From contig NZ_CP146350.1 in NCBI RefSeq assembly GCF_037055355.1, forward strand, positions 5,727,001 through 5,791,000: 64,000 bases of DNA, in the 5' to 3' direction. The notes under the pieces were generated by a model. It was not told where the DNA came from. It was given only the letters and a program-made list of their open reading frames with translations, and did not search any database. Source of the stretch: Streptomyces sp. DG1A-41 (lineage in GTDB: Bacteria > Actinomycetota > Actinomycetes > Streptomycetales > Streptomycetaceae). Position numbers and translations under genes: made by a program. Every line of letters begins with the position of its first letter. Within the stretch, counting starts at the first letter, position 1. Of the stretch, positions 1-9,274 are shown piece after piece.

Positions 1-1712
<1,712 letters not shown>

Positions 1713-1854
1713 ACCCGCCCCCGCGCACAGCCGTACCACCGAACAGCGCTGTACATCACTTCGGTTGCGCCTGCCTGTAACCGGGTCGTGGCCGTACAGT
1801 CGATAGCCGGGTGGTCGTATCAGCGGCCCGTTAACTGAACCGACAGGAGACGAT

Positions 1855-2433
1855 GTGGGGACCGTAACGATCGGTGTCTCGATCGCGGTCCCGGAGCCTC
1901 ACGGCAGCCGGCTTCAGCAGCTGCGCGCGGGCTTCGGCGACGCCGCGGCTCACGGCATCCCCACGCACGTCACCCTGCTGCCACCGACGGAGATCGACGA
2001 GTCCGCCCTGCCTGCCGTCGAGGCGCATCTGTCCGAGGTCGCCGCGGCCGGCCGGCCGTTCCCGATGCGGTTGTCCGGCACCGGCACGTTCCGGCCCCTG
2101 TCGCCGGTGGTGTTCGTCCGGGTCGTCGCGGGTGCGGAGGCCTGCACCCGGCTCCAGGAGCAGGTCCGCGATCCCGCCGGGCCGGTCGTACGGGAACTTC
2201 AGTTCCCGTACCACCCGCACGTCACGGTGGCGCACGGCATCGAGGAGGCGGCGATGGACCGCGCCTTCGAGGAACTCGCCGACTACGAGGCCGAGTGGCC
2301 GTGCACCGGCTTCGCCCTCTACGAGCAGGGCGCCGACGGGGTGTGGCGCAAGCTGCGCGAGTTCCCCTTCGGCGGCTCGGTGGTCCCGCCCCAGGCCGGG
2401 CATGTGGAGCGCGGCTCCGTCCCCACCTGGTGA
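1855..2433 (+). CDS. 2H phosphoesterase / 2'-5' RNA ligase-like protein
   Basis: Two-histidine phosphoesterase fold protein of 192 residues. The paired catalytic motifs are H38-V-T40 (THVTLLPP) and H122-V-T124 (HPHVTVAHG), spaced as in the 2'-5' RNA ligase/cyclic phosphodiesterase superfamily. Members act on 2',3'-cyclic phosphates or related nucleotides; the actual substrate here is unknown. The start is GTG at 1855, with an AGGAG-like ribosome site at about 1845-1849. An out-of-frame ATG at 1853 overlaps it and is ignored. It stands just downstream of trpS and convergent with the dprE2 homologue (12 bp between stops), so a link with tRNA or RNA ends is possible but only inferred. Confidence 0.85.
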   Translation: MGTVTIGVSIAVPEPHGSRLQQLRAGFGDAAAHGIPTHVTLLPPTEIDESALPAVEAHLSEVAAAGRPFPMRLSGTGTFRPLSPVVFVRVVAGAEACTRLQEQVRDPAGPVVRELQFPYHPHVTVAHGIEEAAMDRAFEELADYEAEWPCTGFALYEQGADGVWRKLREFPFGGSVVPPQAGHVERGSVPTW

Positions 2434-2445
2434 TCCGCTCGTAGG

Positions 2446-3201
2446 TCAGATCGGCAGCCGCCGGAACACACCGCGCGGCAGGTGCCGCAGTGCCGACATC
2501 ACCACGCGCAGCGCGCCCGGCACCCACACCGTCTCCGAGCGGCGCCGCAGCCCCAGCTCGACGGCCGTCGCCACCGCCTCGGGCGTGGTCGCGAGGGGCG
2601 CCTCGGGAAGGCCTGCGGTCATCCGCGTCCGGACGAAGCCGGGGCGTACGACCATGACGTGCACGCCCGTGCCGTGCAGCGCGTCGCCCAGGCCCTGCGC
2701 GAAGGCGTCGAGGCCGGCCTTGCTTGAGCCGTAGATGAAGTTCGCGCGGCGGGCCCGCTCGCCCGCGACGGAGGACATGACGACCAGTGAGCCGTGCCCC
2801 TGGGACTGGAGCGCGCGGGCGCACACCAGGCCCGCCGAGACCGCGCCGGTGTAGTTGGTCTGCGCGACCCGCACCGCCGCCTCCGGCTCCCGCTCGTCGC
2901 GGGCCTGGTCGCCGAGGAGGCCGAAGGCGAGCAGCACCATGTCGATGTCGCCCTCGGCGAAGACCTTGCCGAGCACGGCCTCGTGGGAGGTGGGGTCGAG
3001 CGCGTCGAAGGCGACGGTGTGCACATCGGCCCCGAGCCCGCGCAACTGCCCGGCGGCCTCCTCCAGGGCGGGCGACGGGCGGCCGGCCAGCCAGACCGTG
3101 CGGGTGCGGCGGGCGATCAGCCGGCGGGCGGTGGCCAGCGCGATCTCCGACGTACCGCCGAGGACGAGCAGGGACTGAGGGAGACCGAAGGCGTCCTTCA
3201 T
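2446..3201 (-). CDS. dprE2: DprE2-like SDR reductase (polyprenylphosphoryl-2-keto-ribose reductase)
   Basis: Short-chain dehydrogenase of 251 residues. In mycobacteria DprE2 uses NADH to reduce decaprenylphosphoryl-2-keto-ribose to decaprenylphosphoryl-arabinose, the second half of the epimerisation started by DprE1. The N-terminal nucleotide site reads LVLGGTSEIALATARRL (about 12-28), and the catalytic Ser and Tyr-x-x-x-Lys appear as VVMSSVAGER and IYGSSKAGLD. The C-terminal RRLPRGVFRRLPI-like end is typical of DprE2. ATG at 3201 has AGGAG five bases upstream. It lies 34 bp after the dprE1 homologue and is probably cotranscribed with it. The assignment rests on the pair being adjacent; an SDR alone would be ambiguous. 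Confidence 0.88.
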   Translation of the reverse strand: MKDAFGLPQSLLVLGGTSEIALATARRLIARRTRTVWLAGRPSPALEEAAGQLRGLGADVHTVAFDALDPTSHEAVLGKVFAEGDIDMVLLAFGLLGDQARDEREPEAAVRVAQTNYTGAVSAGLVCARALQSQGHGSLVVMSSVAGERARRANFIYGSSKAGLDAFAQGLGDALHGTGVHVMVVRPGFVRTRMTAGLPEAPLATTPEAVATAVELGLRRRSETVWVPGALRVVMSALRHLPRGVFRRLPI

Positions 3202-3235
3202 GACAGCTCCTAGAGGTTGCCTGGTGTGCCTGTGC

Positions 3236-4630
3236 CTATGGCTGTGCCTGGAGGCCGAGGCGGCGGGACAGATCGGACGTGAAGACCCCGTGCGGATCCA
3301 GTTCCGCCCGCAGGGCCCGGAAGTCGTCCAGCCGCGGGTACATGGCCGCGAGCAGTTCCGGGCGCAGCCGGGCGTCCTTGGCGAGGTAGACGCGTCCGCC
3401 GACGGTGGCGACCTCCTCGTCGAGTTCGTCGAGGAACGTGCCGAGGCCGGGCAGGCCCGCCGGGATGTCCAGCGCCAGCGTCCAGCCGGGCACCGGGAAG
3501 GACAGCCAGCCCGGGTCGGACTCCCCGAAGCGCTTGAGGACGGCCAGGAAGGACGGGCAGCGGCGTTCGGAGATACGGCGCACGATGCGGCGCAGGGCGT
3601 CCTCCCGGCCGTAGCCGACGACGAACTGGTACTGAACGAAGCCGCCCCGGCCGTAGACGCGGTTCCAGTGGGGAACGCCGTCCAGGGGGTGGAAGAAGGC
3701 GGAGATGCGCTGGAGTTGGCCGGACCGGGCGCGGGGGGCTTTGCGGTACCAGAGCTCGTTGAAGAGGCCCACGGTCGTGCGGGTGAGCAGGCCCTCGGGG
3801 AGGACGGCGGGGACGGACGGGAGGCGGGAGGTGCGGAAGGACAGCGGGTCCCGGCGCAGGCGGGCGGGCAGCGCGTCCAGGGGCGCGTGGTCGCCGCGGG
3901 TGAGGACCGCGCGGCCGGTGGCGGCGCCCCGGGCCAGCAGGTCGATCCAGGCGACCGAGTAGCGGTAGCGGTGGTCGGTGGCCGCCAGCCGGGCCATCAG
4001 GTCGTCCAGGTCCGTCGCGCGTTCGGTGTCGACCGACATCAGCGAGGTCTCGACCGGCTGGAGCCGGATCGTCGCCGTGAGGATCACACCGGTCAGTCCC
4101 ATGCCGCCCGCGGTGGCGTCGAACAGGGGCGTGCCGGGGATCACCGTGCGGATCTCGCCGTCGGCGGTGAGCAGTTCGAAGGCGAGCACGTGCCGCGCGA
4201 AGGAGCCCGATACGTGGTGGTTCTTGCCGTGGATGTCGGCGCCGATCGCCCCGCCGACGGTGACGTAGCGCGTGCCGGGGGTGACCGGCACGAACCAGCC
4301 GAGCGGCAGCAGCACCTCCATCAGCCGGTGCAGGGAGACCCCCGCGTCGCACAGCACGGTGCCACCGTCGGCGTCGATCGCGTGGACGCGGTCCAGGCCC
4401 GTCATGTCGAGCACGGACCCGCCCGCGTTCTGCGCCGCGTCCCCGTAGGCCCGTCCCAGGCCCCGGGGGATCCCGCCGCGGGCCCCGCACTCCCGGACGG
4501 CTGCCGCGGCCTCCTCGTACGTCCGGGGGCGGATCAGGCGGGCGGCGGTGGGAGCGGTGCGGCCCCAGCCCGTGACGGTGGTGTGGTCCAGGCCCATGAC
4601 GTCCGGGTCGGAATCGGTGTCGGCAGACAT
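3236..4630 (-). CDS. dprE1: DprE1-like FAD-dependent polyprenylphosphoryl-ribose 2-oxidase
   Basis: Flavoprotein of the VAO/D-arabinono-1,4-lactone oxidase type, 464 residues, that oxidises the 2'-OH of polyprenylphosphoryl-ribose. FAD-binding stretches are visible: RPRTYEEAAAAVRE (35-48), GLGRAYGDAAQNAGG (57-71) and VGGAIGADIHGKNHH (125-139). The C-terminal PGWTLALDIP (381-390) and the GGRVYLAKDARLRPE stretch match the substrate-side domain of mycobacterial DprE1. By my alignment from memory, Ala386 stands where M. tuberculosis has Cys387, the residue trapped by benzothiazinones. ATG 4630 is favoured although the ribosome site is weak; ATG 4597 is an alternative. It is first in an operon with dprE2 and divergent from the PAP2/UbiA operon. 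Confidence 0.9.
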   Translation of the reverse strand: MSADTDSDPDVMGLDHTTVTGWGRTAPTAARLIRPRTYEEAAAAVRECGARGGIPRGLGRAYGDAAQNAGGSVLDMTGLDRVHAIDADGGTVLCDAGVSLHRLMEVLLPLGWFVPVTPGTRYVTVGGAIGADIHGKNHHVSGSFARHVLAFELLTADGEIRTVIPGTPLFDATAGGMGLTGVILTATIRLQPVETSLMSVDTERATDLDDLMARLAATDHRYRYSVAWIDLLARGAATGRAVLTRGDHAPLDALPARLRRDPLSFRTSRLPSVPAVLPEGLLTRTTVGLFNELWYRKAPRARSGQLQRISAFFHPLDGVPHWNRVYGRGGFVQYQFVVGYGREDALRRIVRRISERRCPSFLAVLKRFGESDPGWLSFPVPGWTLALDIPAGLPGLGTFLDELDEEVATVGGRVYLAKDARLRPELLAAMYPRLDDFRALRAELDPHGVFTSDLSRRLGLQAQP

Positions 4631-4763
4631 GCCCTTGACCGTATCGCCCCTATGTGGGTTATTAGTTCGAGAACATGGCATTCCTCCCCGAAACGGGTGA
4701 TTAATGGGATGTCGCTCAATATTGCCGGAGTTCAGGCCAGGTGGGCGTGAACAGTGAGTCCAC

Positions 4764-5285
4764 ATGGACGACCTCGACGACCTGCACGACATGGACCACC
4801 GGATCGTTTCGGCGCTCAGGGCGTGCGGCACCGACCCACGCGTGGCCGGCGCCGCGCGTGCCCTGTCCTGGGCGGGGGAACACGCGGCGCTCTGGCTGGC
4901 GGCCGGGCTCGCAGGAGCCGCCGTCGACGGCGGAAGACGCGGCGCCTGGCTGCGCGGCACGGCCCTCACCGCCGGGGCGCACCTCGTCAGCATGGGGGTG
5001 AAACGGGTCGTGCGCCGCCCGCGCCCCGCGCACGTCGAGCCCCTGGTGCGCACCGCCGGCCGGCACTCCTTCCCCAGCTCGCACGCCACCTCCGCCGCTG
5101 CCGCCGCCGTCGCCTTCGGCGCCCTGGGAGCACGCGCCGTCCCGCCGCTCGCCGCCGCCGTGTGCGTCTCGCGGCTGGTGGCCGGCGTCCACTACCCCTC
5201 GGACGTCGCGGCGGGCGCGGCCCTCGGTGCGCTCACGGCCCGGCTCGGCGCCCGCTGGATGAGGGGAGAGGCCCACCATGACTGA
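4764..5285 (+). CDS. PAP2-family phosphatase (candidate polyprenylphosphoryl-5-phosphoribose phosphatase)
   Basis: Membrane phosphatase of 173 residues with the three PAP2 signatures in order: K-x6-RP in KRVVRRPRP (about 81-89), the PSSHA motif (about 105-109) and SRLVAGVHYPSDV (about 137-149). Hydrophobic helices surround them. Its stop overlaps the start of the UbiA-type gene by 8 bp. In mycobacteria a PAP2 protein (Rv3807c) next to the UbiA enzyme (Rv3806c) is proposed to remove the 5-phosphate from decaprenylphosphoryl-phosphoribose; the same pairing here suggests the same job. Start ATG 4764 is preceded only by a weak GTGAG. The 133 bp to dprE1 is AT-richer than its surroundings and should hold two divergent promoters. 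Confidence 0.86.
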   Translation: MDDLDDLHDMDHRIVSALRACGTDPRVAGAARALSWAGEHAALWLAAGLAGAAVDGGRRGAWLRGTALTAGAHLVSMGVKRVVRRPRPAHVEPLVRTAGRHSFPSSHATSAAAAAVAFGALGARAVPPLAAAVCVSRLVAGVHYPSDVAAGAALGALTARLGARWMRGEAHHD

Positions 5286-6222
5286 GACGGCCGTCCTGCG
5301 GCAGCGCACCCCCCAGGAGCGGTCCGCGCTACCCCGCAAAGGCAGTCTCCTGGCCGGTCTCCTGCGGACCGCGCGGCCCAGGCAGTGGGTGAAGAACGTC
5401 CTGGTGGTCGCCGCCCCGGCGGCCGCCGGCGAGCTCTTCTCCCGGCATGCCCTGACTCAACTCGCCCTCGTCTTCGTGTTCTTCACCGCCTGCGCCGCCG
5501 CCGTCTACCTCGTGAACGACGCCCGCGACGCCGACGCCGACCGCGCCCACCCCACCAAGCGCCACCGCCCGGTCGCCGCCGGGCAGGTCCCGGTGCCCGT
5601 CGCCTACGCCGTCGGCGGCTGCCTCGGCCTGCTCGCGCCCGCCGCCGCGGCCTGGCTCTGCTCCCCGGCCGTCGCCGCCCTGCTGACCGCCTACCTCGGC
5701 ATGCAACTGGCCTACTGCGTCAGCCTCAAGCACGTCCTCGTCGTCGACCTCGCCGTCGTCACGACCGGTTTCCTGATGCGGGCGATGGTCGGCGGGCTCG
5801 CCCTCGGCATCCCGCTGTCACGCTGGTTCCTGATCACGACCGGGTTCGGCGCGCTGTTCATGGTGTCGGCCAAGCGCTACTCCGAAGCCGTGCAGATGGC
5901 CGGAAGAGCGGGCGCCACACGCGCGTTGCTCACCGAGTACACCACCGGCTACCTCCGCTTCGTCTGGCAGCTCGCGGCCGGTGTCGCCGTCCTCGGCTAC
6001 TGCCTGTGGGCCATGGAGGAGGGCGGCGTCCCGCACACCAGCGTGCTGCCCTGGCGGCAACTGTCCATGGTCGCCTTCATCCTCGCCGTCCTCAGGTACG
6101 CCGTCTTCGCCGACCGCGGCACGGCCGGCGAACCCGAGGACGTCGTCCTGCGCGACCGGGCGCTCGCCCTCATCGGCCTGGTGTGGGTGGCGATGTACGG
6201 CCTGGCGGTGGCCAATTGGTGA
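5278..6222 (+). CDS. UbiA-type polyprenyl-phosphate 5-phosphoribosyltransferase
   Basis: Integral membrane prenyltransferase of 314 residues. In mycobacteria the orthologous enzyme (Rv3806c) transfers 5-phosphoribose from PRPP to decaprenyl phosphate, the entry to decaprenylphosphoryl-arabinose. The first Asp-rich motif reads NDARDADADRAHP (about 80-92), followed by TKRHRPVAAG, which is characteristic of this subgroup rather than of quinone-synthesis UbiA. The N-terminal RPRQWVKN is also typical. Several hydrophobic helices follow. It overlaps the PAP2 gene by 8 bp upstream and the GtrA gene by 4 bp downstream (GTGA), so translation is coupled. Confidence in the subgroup comes from both motif and neighbourhood. 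Confidence 0.9.
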   Translation: MTETAVLRQRTPQERSALPRKGSLLAGLLRTARPRQWVKNVLVVAAPAAAGELFSRHALTQLALVFVFFTACAAAVYLVNDARDADADRAHPTKRHRPVAAGQVPVPVAYAVGGCLGLLAPAAAAWLCSPAVAALLTAYLGMQLAYCVSLKHVLVVDLAVVTTGFLMRAMVGGLALGIPLSRWFLITTGFGALFMVSAKRYSEAVQMAGRAGATRALLTEYTTGYLRFVWQLAAGVAVLGYCLWAMEEGGVPHTSVLPWRQLSMVAFILAVLRYAVFADRGTAGEPEDVVLRDRALALIGLVWVAMYGLAVANW

Positions 6223-6671
6223 CCACGCGCGCATGGTCGAGCCCCACGGCCCCCTGCCGCCGGGAGCTCCTGGGCTTCGCCACCGTCGGTCTCCTCGCCT
6301 ACGCCGTCGACCTCGCCCTCTTCACGTACCTGCGCGGCCCCGCCGGACTCGGCCCGCTCACCGCCAAGGCCCTGTCCTTCGTGGCCGCGTGCTCGGTCGC
6401 CTACGCGGGCAACGCCCTCGGCACCTACCGGAACAGGCGGCCCAGGGGCCTGCGCCCGTACGCCGTCTTCTTCGCGGTGAACCTCGCCGGTGCCGCCGTC
6501 CAACTGCTCTGCCTCGCCGTCAGCCACTACGGCCTCGGACTCACCTCGCAGCGCGCGGACACCGTCTCCGGCGCGGTCATCGGCATGGCACTGGCCACGA
6601 TTCTGCGGTTCTGGGGTACCCGTACATGGGTCTTCCGGGCGGAGGGCAGAGTCGGATCATGGACTGGCTGA
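6219..6671 (+). CDS. GtrA-family membrane protein
   Basis: Small four-helix membrane protein of 150 residues, of the GtrA type thought to move or present polyprenyl-linked sugars across the membrane. The opening RELLGFATVGLLAYAVDLALF and the later KALSFVAACSVAYAGNALGTYR fit the family. The start is GTG at 6219, sharing four bases with the UbiA stop. In mycobacteria Rv3789, a GtrA protein, sits beside dprE1 and acts in arabinogalactan assembly, so this gene completes the same set. The stop lies 13 bp inside the next gene. Confidence 0.85.
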   Translation: MTTRAWSSPTAPCRRELLGFATVGLLAYAVDLALFTYLRGPAGLGPLTAKALSFVAACSVAYAGNALGTYRNRRPRGLRPYAVFFAVNLAGAAVQLLCLAVSHYGLGLTSQRADTVSGAVIGMALATILRFWGTRTWVFRAEGRVGSWTG

Positions 6672-7585
6672 AAAGGCTCCCGGTCGTCGGGCCGTGGGCG
6701 ACACGGCTGATGATCACCCACGCGTGGCGGTCGTACGAGCGGCTGGACCGCGTGAAGTGGACGCGGCTGGCCGCCGCGATGACCTTCACCAGCTTCGTCG
6801 CGCTGTTCCCGCTGCTGACGGTGGCCGCCACCATCGCCGCCGCCACGCTCAGCACGCAGCAGCAGGACAGGCTCCAGGACAGGATCGCCGAGCAGGTGCC
6901 CGGCATATCCGACCAGCTGGACATCGCCGGCCTGGTGGAGAACGCCGGCACCATCGGCCTCATCGCGGGCGCCCTGCTGCTGTTCACCGGCATCAACTGG
7001 GCCGGCTCGATGCGCGAGTGCCTGCGCGCGGTGTGGGAACTGCCCGACGAGGAGGAGAGCCCGGTCCTGCGCTACGCCAAGGACGCGGGCGTCCTGATCG
7101 GCCTCGGCGGCGCGCTCCTCGTCACCATCGCCGCCTCCGCCGTCGCCTCGGCGATGATCGGCTGGATCACCCAGCACCTGGGCATCGACGAGGGCGGCTG
7201 GAGCGGGGTCCTGCTGCACATCGCCGCGTTCTTGGTCGCCGTGCTCGCCGACTTCCTGCTCCTCCTCTACGTCCTGACCCTGCTGCCCGGCGTCGAGCCC
7301 ACGCGCCACCGCCTGGTCGTGGCGGCGCTGACCGGAGCGGTCGGCTTCGAGCTGCTGAAGCTGCTGCTCAGCGGCTACTTGCAGGGCGTGGCCGCGAAGA
7401 GCATGTACGGCGCGTTCGGTGTGCCCGTCGCACTGCTGCTGTGGATCAACTTCACCTCGAAGCTGGTGCTGTTCTGTGCCGCCTGGACGGCGACGCAGAG
7501 CAAGGAGGACGAACTCCCGGACGTCCCGGACGTCACGGGCGAGTCCGGCGACGCACCAGATCCGGCAGTGGCCAACGGCGGTTGA
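6659..7585 (+). CDS. YihY/BrkB-family membrane protein
   Basis: Polytopic inner-membrane protein of 308 residues in the YihY/UPF0761 (BrkB, formerly called ribonuclease BN) family. Signs are the AAAMTFTSFVALFPLLTVAA helix near residue 40, a helix GTIGLIAGALLLFTGI, and a C-terminal pair of helices ending ALLLWINFTSKLVLFCAAWT. No enzymatic role is established for the family; transport or envelope roles have been suggested. ATG 6659 lies inside the GtrA gene (13-bp overlap), so it is the last gene of the PAP2-UbiA-GtrA operon. Its last 53 bp overlap the convergent carboxypeptidase gene. Confidence 0.85.
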   Translation: MDWLKRLPVVGPWATRLMITHAWRSYERLDRVKWTRLAAAMTFTSFVALFPLLTVAATIAAATLSTQQQDRLQDRIAEQVPGISDQLDIAGLVENAGTIGLIAGALLLFTGINWAGSMRECLRAVWELPDEEESPVLRYAKDAGVLIGLGGALLVTIAASAVASAMIGWITQHLGIDEGGWSGVLLHIAAFLVAVLADFLLLLYVLTLLPGVEPTRHRLVVAALTGAVGFELLKLLLSGYLQGVAAKSMYGAFGVPVALLLWINFTSKLVLFCAAWTATQSKEDELPDVPDVTGESGDAPDPAVANGG

Positions 7586-8861
7586 CCAGGAAGGCGCCGC
7601 CCGCGAGCAGCACCAGCACACCGCCGGTGATGCCGAGTGCGGTCCCGATGCCGCTGGAGCCGTTCGCGGCCGGGGCGCTGGCCATCGGCTTCGAACCGGT
7701 CCCGGCCGTGCCGCTGCCACCGTTCCCGGAGCCGCCGGCCTCGCCGGAGGGGTTCGCGCCGGGCTGGGCGCCGGCCTGCGCGGCGCTCTTCGGCGGCACC
7801 AGCTCGCCCACGGGCTGCACCTTCCCGGCCGCCTTGAAGCCCCAGTCGAACAGCCGTGCGGTCTCCTTGTAGACCTCGTTGTGCTCGTCCTTCGCCGGGT
7901 TCATCACCGTGACCAGCAACACCTTGCCATCGCGCTCGGCGACACCGGTGAAGGTGGCGCCCGCGTTGGTGGTGTTGCCGTTCTTGACGCCGGCGATGCC
8001 CTGGTAGACGGGCAGGTCCGCGTCGCCGCTCAGCAGCCGGTTGGTGTTCTGGATCTCGAAGGACTTGCGGACCGTCTTGCCCTTCTTGTTCTTCTCCGTC
8101 GCGCCGGGGAACTTCGCGCTGACCGTCGAGGCGTACTCGCGGAAGTCCTTCTTCTGCATCCCGGAGCGGGCGATCAGCGTCAGGTCGTACGCGGAGGAGA
8201 CCTGTCCCTCGGCGTCGTAGCCGTCCGGGCTGACGACGTGTGTGTCGAGGGCCTGGAGCTCCTCGGCGTGCTCGTTCATCTCCCTGACGGTGTTCTCGAC
8301 GCCCTCGTTCATCGCGGACAGCACGTGCACGGCGTCGTTGCCGGAGCGCAGGAAGACGCCCAGCCACAGGTCGTGCACGGTATAGGTCTCGTCCTCCTTT
8401 ATCCCGACCATGCTGGAGCCCGAGCCGATGCCCGCCAGGTCGGAGGGGGCGACCTTGTGCTTGGCCGTCCTCGGGAACTTAGGCAGCAGCGTGTCCGCGA
8501 ACAGCATCTTCAGCGTGCTCGCCGGGGCCAGCCGCCAGTGCGCGTTGTGCGCGGCCAGCACGTCACCGGACTCGGCGTCGGCGACGATCCAGGAGCGGGC
8601 GCTCACGTCCTTCGGCAGCACCGGCACGCCGCTCGCCAGGTTCACCTGCGTTCCCGGCTGCCCGAGCCGGGCGCCGCCCACGGTCGACATCGACGCCGGG
8701 GGAGTGGCCGACGGGCTCGCCGACGGACTGCCCGAGGGGCTCGGGGCCGCGACGGCCGCGGGTGCGGCCAGGGCGAGGGACGACAGGACGGCGGAGGTGA
8801 CCAGCAGGGATCGCCTGGCGGTCTTCTTCGGAGCGGGCACGATCGGAAACGTACATGCCAT
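7533..8861 (-). CDS. D-alanyl-D-alanine carboxypeptidase (PBP5-like, S11)
   Basis: Secreted, membrane-anchored serine peptidase of 442 residues that trims the terminal D-Ala of peptidoglycan stem peptides. The Ser-x-x-Lys motif is in LAPASTLKMLFAD, Ser-x-Asn is SGNDAV, and a Lys-x-Gly-type motif is VKNGNTTNAG. The N-terminus has a basic segment and a hydrophobic stretch ending AAPAAVAAPS (signal peptide), followed by a Ser/Pro linker. The C-terminus has a Gly-rich linker, one membrane helix (GITGGVLVLLAGGAFLV) and a basic tail, so it is anchored at both the wall and membrane side. ATG 8861 has no good ribosome site; GTG 8840 is an alternative. The 3' end overlaps the convergent BrkB gene by 53 bp. 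Confidence 0.9.
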   Translation of the reverse strand: MACTFPIVPAPKKTARRSLLVTSAVLSSLALAAPAAVAAPSPSGSPSASPSATPPASMSTVGGARLGQPGTQVNLASGVPVLPKDVSARSWIVADAESGDVLAAHNAHWRLAPASTLKMLFADTLLPKFPRTAKHKVAPSDLAGIGSGSSMVGIKEDETYTVHDLWLGVFLRSGNDAVHVLSAMNEGVENTVREMNEHAEELQALDTHVVSPDGYDAEGQVSSAYDLTLIARSGMQKKDFREYASTVSAKFPGATEKNKKGKTVRKSFEIQNTNRLLSGDADLPVYQGIAGVKNGNTTNAGATFTGVAERDGKVLLVTVMNPAKDEHNEVYKETARLFDWGFKAAGKVQPVGELVPPKSAAQAGAQPGANPSGEAGGSGNGGSGTAGTGSKPMASAPAANGSSGIGTALGITGGVLVLLAGGAFLVNRRWPLPDLVRRRTRP

Positions 8862-9011
8862 ACGGGAGGAAGTCCCGCCCGTGCCCCCACCCCGGGACCG
8901 GAACCGGACAGGCTCTGGCGATACTGGTCTCATGCTGTGCTCATCCGGGGACAACCCCCGGACCCCCGGCCGCCCCCGGGAGCCCGGCGTTGTGATGAAA
9001 GGTCTGGTTTT

Positions 9012-9251
9012 GTGAAGCTCAGCCGCCCCGTCTCCTGGTTCCTGCTCGCCTTCGGGGTGTGGAGCTGGGTCATCTGGATCACTTTCGTCAAGAACCTTGT
9101 CAAGGACAGCAGCGGGCTCGCCTTCGACGACGGTCATCCCACGGCGTACTTCTGGGTGCACCTGCTGCTCGCCGTCGTTTCCTTCGTATTGGGGACGGTC
9201 ATCGGGGCCATCGGGTTGCGTGGTCTGCGCGCACTGCGCCGGACGTCATAG
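9012..9251 (+). CDS. Small two-helix membrane protein, conserved in Streptomyces
   Basis: 79-residue protein with two clear membrane helices (about 8-26 and 49-70) joined by a short loop with YFWVHLLLAVVSF. Start is GTG 9012, with AAAGG at 8998-9002 as ribosome site. A six-codon ORF (ATG 8995, MKGLVL) ends inside this start and may couple or leader it. It lies 23 bp before the metallophosphoesterase gene and is probably in its operon. No function recognised. Confidence 0.7.
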   Translation: MKLSRPVSWFLLAFGVWSWVIWITFVKNLVKDSSGLAFDDGHPTAYFWVHLLLAVVSFVLGTVIGAIGLRGLRALRRTS

Positions 9252-9274
9252 CGGCAATCGGGAGACACGACACC

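Noticed and set aside
3200..4750. 516-codon plus-strand open frame
   Set aside because: Antisense to dprE1; no recognisable protein features, whereas DprE1 motifs are intact.
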